DNA of 18,837 nt from Hondaea fermentalgiana (taxonomy: Eukaryota; Sar; Bigyra; Thraustochytrida; Thraustochytriidae): assembly GCA_014084085.1 (NCBI GenBank), contig NPFB01000065.1, forward strand, positions 1-18,837, in the 5' to 3' direction. Of this stretch, positions 7,936-16,565 are shown piece after piece (within the stretch, counting starts at the first letter, position 1; every line of letters begins with the position of its first letter). The notes below the pieces were generated by a model, which had not been told where the DNA came from, searched no databases, and saw nothing but the letters and a program-made list of their open reading frames with translations. Position numbers and translations under genes: made by a program.

Positions 7936-10900
7936 TTACACTTGACCCTTGTACCGGTGCTTGCGCAAGTACTGCGTTCGCAGCGTCCGGAGGTTTTCAC
8001 GACCGCCCTCGCCGAGCAAGGTGTGAAGCTGCTGAATCTCCTTTGGCGACGCCAAATCAAACCAAATAAAAGCGATGAGCTGCAGGCTCTCGCGCAGCTT
8101 GGCATCGAGCGTGACACCGGCGGCCCAGCCTGGGCGCTCTCTTAGGTACTGCGCGAGCCAGAAAACCGTGTAATGACGATAGATGGTCTTGTGTGGGACA
8201 ATCTCTTCGCAGGCGCGCAGCACAGCTTGAAGAGCGTACGGCGCGTGGTCCACATCATCATCCCTGGACAACCCAGCTTCGTGATAGCGAAGGATGGCAT
8301 CGCAGCAGGCGCGAACTCCGCTCACGGCCAGTGCCGGACACTTGCGTGAGATGGATGGCCCATGACTCTTGAGGAGCGAAAAGAAAAGCTCGCAGCTTGT
8401 CTGGAGCAAGGCGCCACTTCCGCGCATCTGCGCTTCGTTGGCTTGCTTCGCAGCTGCGGCGAGCGCTGCACGTGTGTTGCATAGGTGCCCTGTTCGCCAT
8501 AAGTTCGGGCTGTACAAGAGGAGCTCTTGCATGGCGGCCATGCATGCGCGCTTGGCTTGTAGGTCCACGGGGGTAGAACAGTGCCGAATGAGACTCGCGA
8601 GGACCGCAGCGCCCACGGTGCGATCGAAAGTCCCATGACGCTCGCTCGATGATTTTGTCACAATGGGAAGCACGTGTAGGAGGAGAGGCGCAAGGTTTGC
8701 GTCGGCGGCAAAGGCCGATGACAATGTGCCCAACAGCTTGGGGAGTTCCTCGACGCACTGTGCCACGGAAAGCATGTCCGCCACCGCCTGACTCACATGC
8801 AGATTATCGCCCTGCGAAAAGCTCTGAAGAAGAGAGCGCAAGAGAAGCTCCGAAGGAGGCTTTGTGGCATCCTGACTCTGGCAAATGCGCGCATTGCGAT
8901 GCATGGCGCTGACGAAGGCAACCTCATCCGCGCTTTGCAGTGCACAACCATTGGCTACGAGACGCGAAAGATGCAAGATGAGCTGCTTGGCGACCTTGTC
9001 GTCGAGCTTTTGACGGACAACAACGGCCTGAAAGTCCAGAGCAACAACTTGGAGCGCCTCTGAAGATTCCAAAATGGGAAGCTGAAGAGCCTGGACAACC
9101 GCTGAGGCACGGATTGTTGGCCCGCCGCTCGCCATACTTTTTCGGTAAAAGTTCACACAACTTTGAAGCAGGGTCGCAAGATTGCTCTCCTGATTGTCGC
9201 GAAGTGCAGTGCGCACTACCTTGGCAAAAGCTTCCTCCGCACCAACCTCGAGGCACGCGGCACTCCAAGCACGAAGAAGGCCCAGTTCTGCCTCGGACTC
9301 CTTTTTTGGCAGACTCGGCGCAGACATGAGATTCTGGATCGTTGCCTGGAGCACTTTTTCTTGGCAGAGGCCATTCCATTGCCGAAGCAGTGTCTCAGCC
9401 ATGCAGAGGCTGCCTTGCTGAAGTGGAAGCGTGTGGCTTTTCTTGCTCGAGGCATGCTCGAGCAGTGTCTTTGCATGCGCTTCAAGCAGATACCCGTCGG
9501 GAAGCGCGGCGATGAGCCCAATGCAAAATGTACGCACGTCCTCGTCCTTGGAGGATGTGGCGATTCGATCGCTCAGCACACTGACCAAGCAATCCCGCAC
9601 CGCACGAAGCTCGTAAAAGCTTGCCCGAAGAAAAGGCTCCGTGTCCATTCCCGATATAACGATCGACAAGACCTCGTCGATGATGCCGTGCATGCTGGGT
9701 GAGGCATCCAAGAGGGGCAAATGCTCGAGAACGACATTGGCCTGATCCTTGACGTGAGCTGAGACGATTCGCACGACTTGCTCGCGAGACTGGGATGACA
9801 ATGCCGCATCGCGCAAACTCGCGAGCGCCAGGCGGGATAGCGACCGGTACGCGGTATTGCGGACCAGCTCCGCTGTATCTGACGCGTTGATCGTCTCACG
9901 AAGAGCGCGCTCGAAGCGAAGCGCAAATTGGCACAGCGACTCGCCGGAAGCCATCGTAGGCCCGCGTTCTCGCGCATTCACGTCGGAGGCAGTGACGCCG
10001 TGAATATCTTCCTTGTTCGACATTTGAGAATACCGAAAGTCTGCGCAGAGATGCTCGAGAGACTCGAGAGCATCGAAAACAACAAGATCAGCAACAGCGG
10101 CGCCAGTCACCTCGTCTGCTGCATCTGCACGCTCGAATCGTTCCAAGAGTGGGGTGGCAAGCGCGGCAAATTCCTGTGCACTATGATCAGTAACCGTGAC
10201 GTAGCGCATGAACCAGGCGAAAAGAGTGGCGATGCACAATTTGGTGTCTGTGGAGGTCTTTTCGAGGCGCGCTTGCTCGATGGCTTCGAGGAGTGAGGTC
10301 CACACCTGCGTGTATTGGCCAGGGGCGGTGCGAGAGAAGATACCGCCAATACCGGCCTCAACATTTTCATCTGCACGAAGCGCCTCTAGCGAGAGAGATG
10401 GATCCGTCTTCATGGCGGCAATGTATAGGGGAAGAAAAATGGGGATCTGGCGCAGTCGCGAGTACGTATCGACGAGTCGAAGAACGAGCTCCGTGCCTGG
10501 GGCATACATTAGTGCCGCAAAACTGGCAGAGTCTATCGGCGAGGTAGACTTCAAAGCCCCGGCCCGCGACATTGCAAAGGCGAGGTGCAGAACATCGTGC
10601 AGCTGCGCGTGGATGATGCGGTGGTCAGCCTCGAGAATGAGGGCAATCACGTGGACTTGCCCAGCAGATTTGCGCGGATCCAAGCTTGCGCGGTCGGCAT
10701 CTCTCTCGTGCGGGCGCATGATCGAGGAGGTAAACCAGTGCGTAAGTTGATCAGTGTCGGTAACCCGAGAAATTTCAAAGGCATGGTAATCCAACATGAC
10801 GCGCAAAATACCTGCGCACGACATGAGCGCTGATGCGTGGACCACGCCGGCCGATGCGGCATGAAGCATCTCGATGCAAAACTTCATCTCATGAGAAAGC

Positions 10901-12117
10901 TTGCGTTCTGTCTTGGCAGCCTCAGATGACACTCTTTGCACCTGGCTCAGATACATTGCCGTGAGTTCAGGGACGAGCGCGCAAAGAGGCCCGTCGCCGT
11001 TTGCGGCACCGTCTCGAATTGCGCCAAACAAGCTCGCGACGTAGCTAGGGGCACGTTTAGATTGTTTCTTTGACTCGTCGTGGGCTCGCCAGGTGACGCA
11101 CGCGGAATTGTAGTGCTCAATGGCCTCATCGTGAAACAAGCACTTACGAAGCACGCTGTCAATGGTATGTACTCCGGCCTTGCACGCTGGACTCGACGAA
11201 GCCATCTGCGGTGGAACCGAATCCGAATCCGAAGCGGGAGGAACAGCATCAGTAGGAGCAGGAGCAGGAGCAGGGGCAGGGGCAGGAGCACCAGGAGCAG
11301 TAGAGTTCGGGAGAGGGAACAGGGCGACTGTGGGCGACGGCGAGAGACGGAGGCGAGCAGCTGCAAGAGGGACGAGCAAGTTCTTGAGAAGGATTTCAAC
11401 GAGCTTCTTCGAAGCTTGCGCGTCAGACTGCTCAAGGAGCTGAATGTTGACCTGCTGCAATAAACGCGCCGAGGCGTCAAGAAGCGGGGCCGTCGCCTCG
11501 GTCACAAGCTGGCAGCAAGCAGCGGCGAGCGACACGAGGCTATTGAAATCTGGACGATAGCCAAGCTTGGTGGAAAAGATTCGCACGATAGTGGTGAGCG
11601 TGTCGAGATCCTGAGAAGCTGCGAAAGACTTGGTAGCCTTTGCCGTCGCCGCAAGAACTCTGAAGCCCAGCTTGGCGGGAATGACACCCCAGCCAGAGCA
11701 CATGGCCAGATTCTCAGCGGCACTTTCGAGGGCACGCCAGAGCTCAGGGTCCTCCGGTTTGATGGCCACCGCGCCACAGGCCCATTCGACGACCGCGCGC
11801 AGGAGCGCCATTTGGGACGCGGTGATGCGCAATGAGAGCGCGTAAGCGACGTCATCATTTCGCGCCGCCCTTCGAAATTTCGTTGCGGTCGCACTCTCGC
11901 TGTCCTCGCTTTGTCCTTGTTCGCTTGCGTTCGCAGGGTCTCCGCTGGACTTGGCCAGCGTGCGCAGGAACTCCACGGCGAGCTCGTGCTGCTGGCCCAG
12001 GAGCTTGGTCTCCTTCTTCCTCAGCAGTGTCAGCGCGACCTCCACATCATCCTCGCGGCGCCGCTTCTTCCCTGCGCCGCCGCCGCCTCCGGCAGCCTCC
12101 TTCTCGATGACGCCCAT
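7936..12117 (-). CDS. URB2: Urb2/Npa2-like nucleolar ribosome-biogenesis protein
   Basis: This 1393-residue, intron-free gene is mostly alpha-helical Leu/Ala-rich repeats, as in the large solenoid factors of pre-60S ribosome assembly. The C-terminal 83 residues (1311-1393) support the name: YRHYTVFWLAQYL, a helical segment ending WFDLASPKEIQQLHTLL, then GEGGRENLRTL and the terminus KHRYKGQV match the layout of the Urb2/Npa2 C-terminal domain. Yeast Urb2 acts in the nucleolus on 27S pre-rRNA. A KKRRRE basic cluster at 17-22 is a plausible nuclear signal. Residues about 272-288 are an Ala-Pro repeat and 290-305 are Ser/Pro/Asp-rich, probably a disordered linker. The start at 12117 was chosen for its good context (G at -3, G at +4). 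The frame stays open 279 codons upstream, but that stretch is low-complexity and contains simple repeats. The family name is moderately sure; an unrelated helical-repeat protein is the alternative. Confidence 0.7.
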   Translation of the reverse strand: MGVIEKEAAGGGGGAGKKRRREDDVEVALTLLRKKETKLLGQQHELAVEFLRTLAKSSGDPANASEQGQSEDSESATATKFRRAARNDDVAYALSLRITASQMALLRAVVEWACGAVAIKPEDPELWRALESAAENLAMCSGWGVIPAKLGFRVLAATAKATKSFAASQDLDTLTTIVRIFSTKLGYRPDFNSLVSLAAACCQLVTEATAPLLDASARLLQQVNIQLLEQSDAQASKKLVEILLKNLLVPLAAARLRLSPSPTVALFPLPNSTAPGAPAPAPAPAPAPTDAVPPASDSDSVPPQMASSSPACKAGVHTIDSVLRKCLFHDEAIEHYNSACVTWRAHDESKKQSKRAPSYVASLFGAIRDGAANGDGPLCALVPELTAMYLSQVQRVSSEAAKTERKLSHEMKFCIEMLHAASAGVVHASALMSCAGILRVMLDYHAFEISRVTDTDQLTHWFTSSIMRPHERDADRASLDPRKSAGQVHVIALILEADHRIIHAQLHDVLHLAFAMSRAGALKSTSPIDSASFAALMYAPGTELVLRLVDTYSRLRQIPIFLPLYIAAMKTDPSLSLEALRADENVEAGIGGIFSRTAPGQYTQVWTSLLEAIEQARLEKTSTDTKLCIATLFAWFMRYVTVTDHSAQEFAALATPLLERFERADAADEVTGAAVADLVVFDALESLEHLCADFRYSQMSNKEDIHGVTASDVNARERGPTMASGESLCQFALRFERALRETINASDTAELVRNTAYRSLSRLALASLRDAALSSQSREQVVRIVSAHVKDQANVVLEHLPLLDASPSMHGIIDEVLSIVISGMDTEPFLRASFYELRAVRDCLVSVLSDRIATSSKDEDVRTFCIGLIAALPDGYLLEAHAKTLLEHASSKKSHTLPLQQGSLCMAETLLRQWNGLCQEKVLQATIQNLMSAPSLPKKESEAELGLLRAWSAACLEVGAEEAFAKVVRTALRDNQESNLATLLQSCVNFYRKSMASGGPTIRASAVVQALQLPILESSEALQVVALDFQAVVVRQKLDDKVAKQLILHLSRLVANGCALQSADEVAFVSAMHRNARICQSQDATKPPSELLLRSLLQSFSQGDNLHVSQAVADMLSVAQCVEELPKLLGTLSSAFAADANLAPLLLHVLPIVTKSSSERHGTFDRTVGAAVLASLIRHCSTPVDLQAKRACMAAMQELLLYSPNLWRTGHLCNTRAALAAAAKQANEAQMRGSGALLQTSCELFFSLLKSHGPSISRKCPALAVSGVRACCDAILRYHEAGLSRDDDVDHAPYALQAVLRACEEIVPHKTIYRHYTVFWLAQYLRERPGWAAGVTLDAKLRESLQLIAFIWFDLASPKEIQQLHTLLGEGGRENLRTLRTQYLRKHRYKGQV
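11254..11300 (-). repeat. Ala-Pro coding hexanucleotide repeat in the Urb2-like gene
   Basis: A GGAGCA/GGGGCA hexamer array on the plus strand encodes an (Ala-Pro)n run on the minus strand, at about residues 272-288. It separates the N-terminal helical part from the rest and is likely length-polymorphic. Confidence 0.8.
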
Positions 12118-12163
12118 GCCCTTCGTCGCCGCTCGCGCCTCGCTTCGCGCCAGCCAAGCCTTG

Positions 12164-12195
12164 TTTGCTTGCTCGCTCGCTTGCTTGCTTGCTCT
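12164..12195. repeat. TTGC/CTCG tetranucleotide repeat in the Urb2-like 5' leader
   Basis: The tract TTGCTTGCTCGCTCGCTTGC continues with further TTGC units and lies 47-78 bases upstream of the chosen start codon of the Urb2-like gene. On the gene's sense strand it reads GCAA/GAGC, like the tract at 176-210. Confidence 0.8.
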
Positions 12196-12620
12196 GCGCT
12201 CAGCTCTTTGCCGGGGCCACCGGTGCTCCGTACGGGGTCCCCGCGCACACCCTCGCGGCACACACCATCTCGCGCACCCCCTTCCCCTCTCCCCGCTGCG
12301 CTGCGTGACCTCGGGCCCCCCGCGTGACGCCTTACGGCCTTTAAGGTGGGCGGCGCTGCGCGCGGGGCGCGGCGCGGATACTTGAGTGTACGAACGCGCG
12401 CAGCAAGTGGGCGGCGGCGCGGCAAGTGCGCTATGCGCGCGCGCAAGCGCGCTATGTGCGCGCGCAAGAGTCCGCGGCGCTGCCTCTGCTTGGCCCCTTC
12501 CTTCGCCCGTGGCTCGTCTCCTGCAGTGTCGTCTCCTATAGCCTAGTGTAGCGCGGTATAGCAGCAGTCTCTGCGCGCCGCTGCCTGTGTCTGTCTGCTC
12601 TCTCTGCCTGTGCCTGTCTC

Positions 12621-12621
<1 letters not shown>

Positions 12622-12655
<34 letters not shown>

Positions 12656-12661
12656 TGTCTG
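12622..12661. repeat. (CCTG)8 (TCTG)2 microsatellite
   Basis: Eight perfect CCTG units (12622-12653) are followed by two TCTG units. It lies about 0.5 kb upstream of the Urb2-like start codon, in non-coding DNA. Confidence 0.9.
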
Positions 12662-12806
12662 TGCCTGCCGCTGCCAGCGCTGCCAGAGCTCCTCTCCCAC
12701 GGCAGCAGCGCGACGCAGCAGCGCGCGGCGAGGCGAGGCGCGGCGAGGCGAGCAGGCAGACGCGGCGGCAGCAAGGTACGTGCGGGCGGCCCTCGCGGCG
12801 CCCGGC

Positions 12807-12841
12807 GGCGAGGCGAGGCGAGGCGAGGCCAGGCGAGGCGA
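12807..12841. repeat. GGCGA pentanucleotide repeat
   Basis: Seven GGCGA units with one GGCCA variant. The same pentamer recurs nearby (12727-12750) and, independently, upstream of the cyclin gene at 18611-18645. Confidence 0.9.
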
Positions 12842-13123
12842 GCGCGCGAGGGCACGGCGCGGGAAAGAGGGAAAAGGGGGCGGCACGTGCAGCGCGGGGC
12901 TAGCGCCGGAGGTACGGGAAACGCTAGGCGCGCCGCCACAAGCGGATAAAGCACTTGCAGGGCGCGCGCTGCAAGTGCGCCTCGGCCGCGCGCAAGTCGC
13001 CCTAACGCGGAGGGCAGTACTGCGAAAGTACGCGCTTATCACTAGTATCTAGCGTCGCGGCCCGCGGTCCGCGCCGCGCCGCACCGAGCGCGGTCGGAGG
13101 CCCGAGCCCGGCCCGGGCCCGGC

Positions 13124-13160
13124 CTGCGCTGCGCTGCGCTGCGCTGCGCTGCGCTGCGCT
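13124..13160. repeat. (CTGCG)7 pentanucleotide repeat
   Basis: Seven perfect CTGCG units plus CT, in the GC-extreme part of the divergent intergenic region. No coding interpretation is supported. Confidence 0.9.
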
Positions 13161-14730
13161 GTGCAGCCGCGCGACGTGCACCGGGCGCGCGGCACGGGAG
13201 GAGGGGGAGGAGGGCGGCGCGAGGAGCTGCAGGCGGCAGGGCGGGCCACGCGGAGAGGGCGGGAGGCTGCTGCAGCTGCCTGCTGCTTGCTGCACTTGCG
13301 GCGGCTCTCTGCGCACGTGCACGTGCACAAGGGACGCGCGCACACACGCGCACAACGCACACAATCATCAGCCCACGCTGGTGCTGGTGCGCGGCCTCCT
13401 CCTCACCATCACAGTCAAGGCAAGACAAGTCAAGTCGTAAGCCAAAAGCCGAGGCGAGGCGCCTGCAAGCTGCTGCTCTGGCCCAACAGGGGTGAGGGCT
13501 GGTGCGCCGCCGCCGCCGCCGCCGACGACGACGATGACGATGACCGCGCGGGACCTGCATTGCTCTGCGCTGGCTGGCCCGCACTGCTGCCATTCCTTTC
13601 CCTCTCATCTCCTACCACCGTGACTCGACAGCGACAGTGACAGCGACTCGAGTCGCACCGTCCTCGCGGGCTGTGCTGCGCTGGCCATGGTGGCTGCTGG
13701 CGCCCCAAAATGCCCAGCGCAACTCGAGGAGATTCGCTGGAAGGGACGGCGCGTAGGCAGCCTCGCCAGCTGCAGTGTTAGACCTGCCTGTCCGCAGCAA
13801 ACGGCGCCAGGCCATGGCGGAAAGAAGAGCGGTAGTGGTGGCTAGTTGTCTCCGCGTCGTCATCGTCGTCGTCGCCGTCATGCGGCAGTCTGCGTGCTCA
13901 CAAGAGAAGAAATGGAGGCTGGCGAACCTCGACATTTTTGCCTTGATTCGGCACGCCAACAGCCCTGGCTGCTTTGGTGTGGCTGGCAATGACGGAGTGC
14001 ACACTATACATAGAATACTCGCTCAACGTGTGTGACGATCGAAATGCTCTTTGGTGTAGAGGACTTTTCCTCACATCAACCTATGCTGCCAGCGTTGAGA
14101 ATGAATGATCATACTATACTCCGTCTCTTGCCGGTGTTGATTTCCACGAATTGTGGCCACATCACAGGCGTAGCGACCGACCACGGCAGGCTAGCGAAAT
14201 GTTTCGTTTATTCATCTTATCACAAAGGCAAGGCTGATGCTTGGGTATTGTCGACCAGCGTAGAGAGCTTTTTTCGCTCTCCCTCCCTCTGCCACACATT
14301 GGCAGGCCCGTTGCCTTGACAAGTTTCCCAAAGCATCGCGAGAGATCGATCCTTTTCATGCCAGCAGTCATTGGCCATGATGGCAAAGGCAGCAAACTTT
14401 CTGCCTGGTTCGTTCTCGAGAGCATTCATTGATGGCGAGTGCGCTTTGTTTCTCTCCTTGACACCAAGTACGCGAACCGTCTTGCTTCTCTGGCATGGTC
14501 AGCGTCGAAGCCCAAATCTTCCATCGCTGTCGGACCATCTTCGCCAGACGTCAAGAGCCCCCCTCCCCCCCGGACCTGTGGCTTGTTATCCGTCGCGCTC
14601 AAGTCGCGAGGTGGCGGCCAGTGCAGCTTGGAGTGCTTGCCTGCGGTGGCTCTTCCTCGCAATCGTGCCCACTCTCCTCGTTAGTATCGTCCATCCCGGC
14701 TCCGACGCACGGACCTGGCAAACGTCACCC

Positions 14731-14760
14731 TTGCTTGCTTGCCTGCCTGCCTGCCTGCTT
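14731..14760. repeat. TTGC/CTGC tetranucleotide repeat upstream of the GST gene
   Basis: TTGC units pass into four CTGC units and end in CTT, about 200 bases upstream of the chosen GST start. The GST frame is open through this tract and would encode Leu-Ala-Cys-Leu-Pro-Ala-Cys-type repeats, which argues that this part is 5' UTR. Confidence 0.85.
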
Positions 14761-14961
14761 CGCCTCGGTCAATTCGACGCGGCAAATCCAACCAACAGAG
14801 GCGTGGCGTTCGCGCGGAAGGGGCGTCGCGGCGCAGCTGGGACAGAGCCACGGCGACACCCGCGAGCGGGGAAGAAGCGCGCGGGCAGCAGACCTTGCGC
14901 CGCTCCCTGCTGCGGCGCGAGGACGAAGGCGCAGGAGGAGAGGGAGAAGGCAAAGAAGAAG

Positions 14962-15982
14962 ATGGGCGACTTTCACGACCACAGCCACGGCTCGCACGGG
15001 CACACAAACAGCGTCGTGGGCGGCCAGCAGGCAGACATGGGCGTGCAACAACAGCAACAGCAGCAGCAGCTGGCCTCGCAGATGCAGCACGAACACGAAG
15101 ACAGTGACTCTGAAGTCTCGGACGGGGAGGGAACGACCGTCGTCGCTGGGTTCGCGGTGAGCGACCCGTCGTGCCCCCTGGTGCTGTACTGGGGCTCTGG
15201 CAGCCCGCCAGCATGGCGAGCGCGTCTTTGTTTGGAGGAGAAACAAGTGAATTACCGTAGCGTGATGCTGTCTTTCGAAAAGCAGCAGCACAAGACACCA
15301 CAGGTACTCTCGCTCAATCCGCGCGGCATGGTGCCGATCTTTGTCGATGGCGGCACGGTTCTCTACGAGTCTCTGGGAATCATTCAATACATTGACAGCG
15401 AGATCACCTCTCCACGCAATTTAATGCCCAAGAGTAAGAGACTGCGTGCGCGAGCTCTCATCCGCATGAACGAGGCCAACAACGTCAGCGCTGTCGTGGG
15501 CGAGGTCGTCTATTACTTGAGGAGAACAGACCCCACCCAAATCAACGCCGACTACTTGCGCGTCAAGCGCGATGCTCTCTACAAGGAAATTGCCTTGTGG
15601 GAGGGCTACCTCGATGCGAGCGACTATCTGGCGGGCGAGGAGGTGACACTTGCAGACATCAGCTTTTTTCCAACAATCGCGTACACTGTTCGTCTCGGTT
15701 TTGATCTTTCGAAGTAAGTTTTGTCGTGGTAGCAAGAGACGAGTTCGATCATTGCTACATTTGAAAATGGAGCAAGGCATCGGTACGCGCAGAGAGACTG
15801 ACTCGATTCTATCGCTGCTTGCTGTTTTTTCTTGTTTTTATTTGTGTTTTTGTTTTTTGCGTCTCAGGTTTCCGCGACTAAACGACTACTATTCCCGAAT
15901 GTGCCAGCGCGAGTCGGTCCAGAATTCGTGGCCACCTCATTGGCGCCAGCAAGAGTCTGCAAGCCCTCTTAAAGGCTTGTAA
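14962..15982 (+). CDS. Rho-like (GST-A type) glutathione S-transferase with one intron
   Basis: Exons 14962-15713 and 15868-15982 join to give 288 residues. GSTs conjugate or reduce electrophiles with glutathione in the cytosol. The N-terminal thioredoxin-like fold spans about 71-155: WGSGSPPAWR (77-86) is the active-site loop of the fish GST-A/rho class, SFEK (104-107) and NPRGMVPIF with the cis-Pro at 125 follow, and E136-S137 is the glutathione-binding pair. The all-helical domain (about 163-285) shows LWEGYL, DYLAGEEVTLADISFFPTIAY and, after splicing, SWPPHW, a hallmark of this class. Residues 1-70 are an unusual extension: His-rich (HDHSHGSHGH), eight consecutive Gln (29-36) and an acidic DSDSEVSDGE segment. 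The start was chosen at ATG 14962 (AAGAAGATGG); an in-frame ATG at 14371 would add 197 low-complexity residues. The enzyme class is firm and the substrate unknown. Confidence 0.9.
15714..15867 (+). other. Spliceosomal intron in the GST gene
   Basis: The 154-nt intron has donor GTAAGT at 15714, a long T-rich tract and acceptor CAG at 15865-15867. It is phase 2, splitting a Lys codon (AA|G). Splicing joins GFDLSK to FPRLNDYYSR and restores the C-terminal GST helix and the SWPPHW motif. Without splicing the frame ends at TAA 15715, directly at the donor. Confidence 0.92.
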
Positions 15983-16152
15983 ACATAACACTGTTTTCTA
16001 CCTATCGAGCATCTTCTCCGCCATTACCCATTCAAGTTTGGAAACAGAACGTGATACTTGTATGTGAGCTTAGAAGCAGGTTTTTTTGCAGCATCGTCAA
16101 CAACAAAACCAAGCAAACGGAACGGAGTTGCTTGTATCATCCATTCAAACAC

Positions 16153-16180
16153 ATTCATTCATTCATTCATTCATTCATTC
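16153..16180. repeat. (ATTC)7 microsatellite
   Basis: Seven perfect ATTC units in the 3' region of the GST gene, just before the AATAAA hexamer. Confidence 0.95.
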
Positions 16181-16189
16181 GTCAAGGAA

Positions 16190-16195
16190 AATAAA
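16190..16195 (+). promoter_or_regulatory. Probable polyadenylation signal of the GST gene
   Basis: A canonical AATAAA lies 208 bases after the GST stop codon, in AT-rich sequence. Position and orientation suit the GST transcript. Use of AATAAA in this organism is not established by the window. Confidence 0.5.
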
Positions 16196-16565
16196 GAAAG
16201 AAGATCTCACGATTGCAACCACGCTCAGTCGAGTCGAGCTTGTCGTAGCACGGACGCTTGTGTGCTGCATAAAGAACGACAGAGAGGGCGACTTGATGGC
16301 TGGCAAAAGAATAGAAGTTGTGCCGATATCTTGAAGTAAGTAAAAGAACTGTAGACAACGGGAAGACAAGACCCAACAAACAACAACAACAAGGGAAGCA
16401 AAGAAATGTGCAAAAAAGATGTGTAAACATGATAAGCGTCGAAATATAAACGCTGCCAGCCCAAGTCAACAACAAGCCAAGGGATGAACCATTGGCTTGC
16501 TCGCTAGGTCGCTCATTTGGTGAGTTTTCAAACGAGAAAAAAGAAAAGAAAACAAAAGGTATCAA

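Larger units (their letters stand above)
12118..14961. other. Divergent intergenic region between the Urb2-like gene and the GST gene
   Basis: Both promoters and 5' UTRs must lie within these 2.8 kb. From 12118 to about 13620 it is extremely GC-rich, with GGCGA, CTGCG and CCTG arrays, a G-rich purine stretch at 13196-13214 and two abutting CACGTG sites at 13314-13325. From about 13900 to 14500 it is clearly AT-richer and includes a 69-codon minus frame (14220-14429) that I cannot assign. From 14500 it is GC-rich again. No RNA gene, transposon or recognisable coding exon was found. Reading frames crossing the region translate to low-complexity sequence. Confidence 0.6.
15983..16565. other. Convergent 3' spacer between the GST and cyclin genes
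   Basis: This AT-richer spacer holds the two 3' UTRs. It contains an (ATTC)7 microsatellite and a canonical AATAAA for the plus-strand GST transcript. The part nearer the cyclin gene is A-rich on the plus strand (T-rich on the cyclin sense strand). No gene or structured RNA was recognised. Confidence 0.65.

Noticed and set aside
12118..12954. 279-codon upstream extension of the Urb2-like frame
   Set aside because: Translation is Arg/Ala/Pro-rich and runs through CCTG, GGCGA and TTGC simple repeats; the downstream ATG at 12117 has a better context and starts a normal N-terminus with a basic nuclear-type signal.
13196..13241. Possible G-quadruplex
   Set aside because: Only three close G-runs of three or more (13196, 13203, 13212) and a long loop before the next; not a canonical four-run motif.
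13042..13640. Overlapping frames on both strands in the GC-extreme intergenic part
   Set aside because: All are translations of CTGCG, CCG and GAC repeats with no recognisable protein.
14371..14961. 197-codon upstream extension of the GST frame
   Set aside because: It includes the TTGC/CTGC repeat and Arg-rich low-complexity sequence; no known GST has this segment. It is kept as an alternative only.
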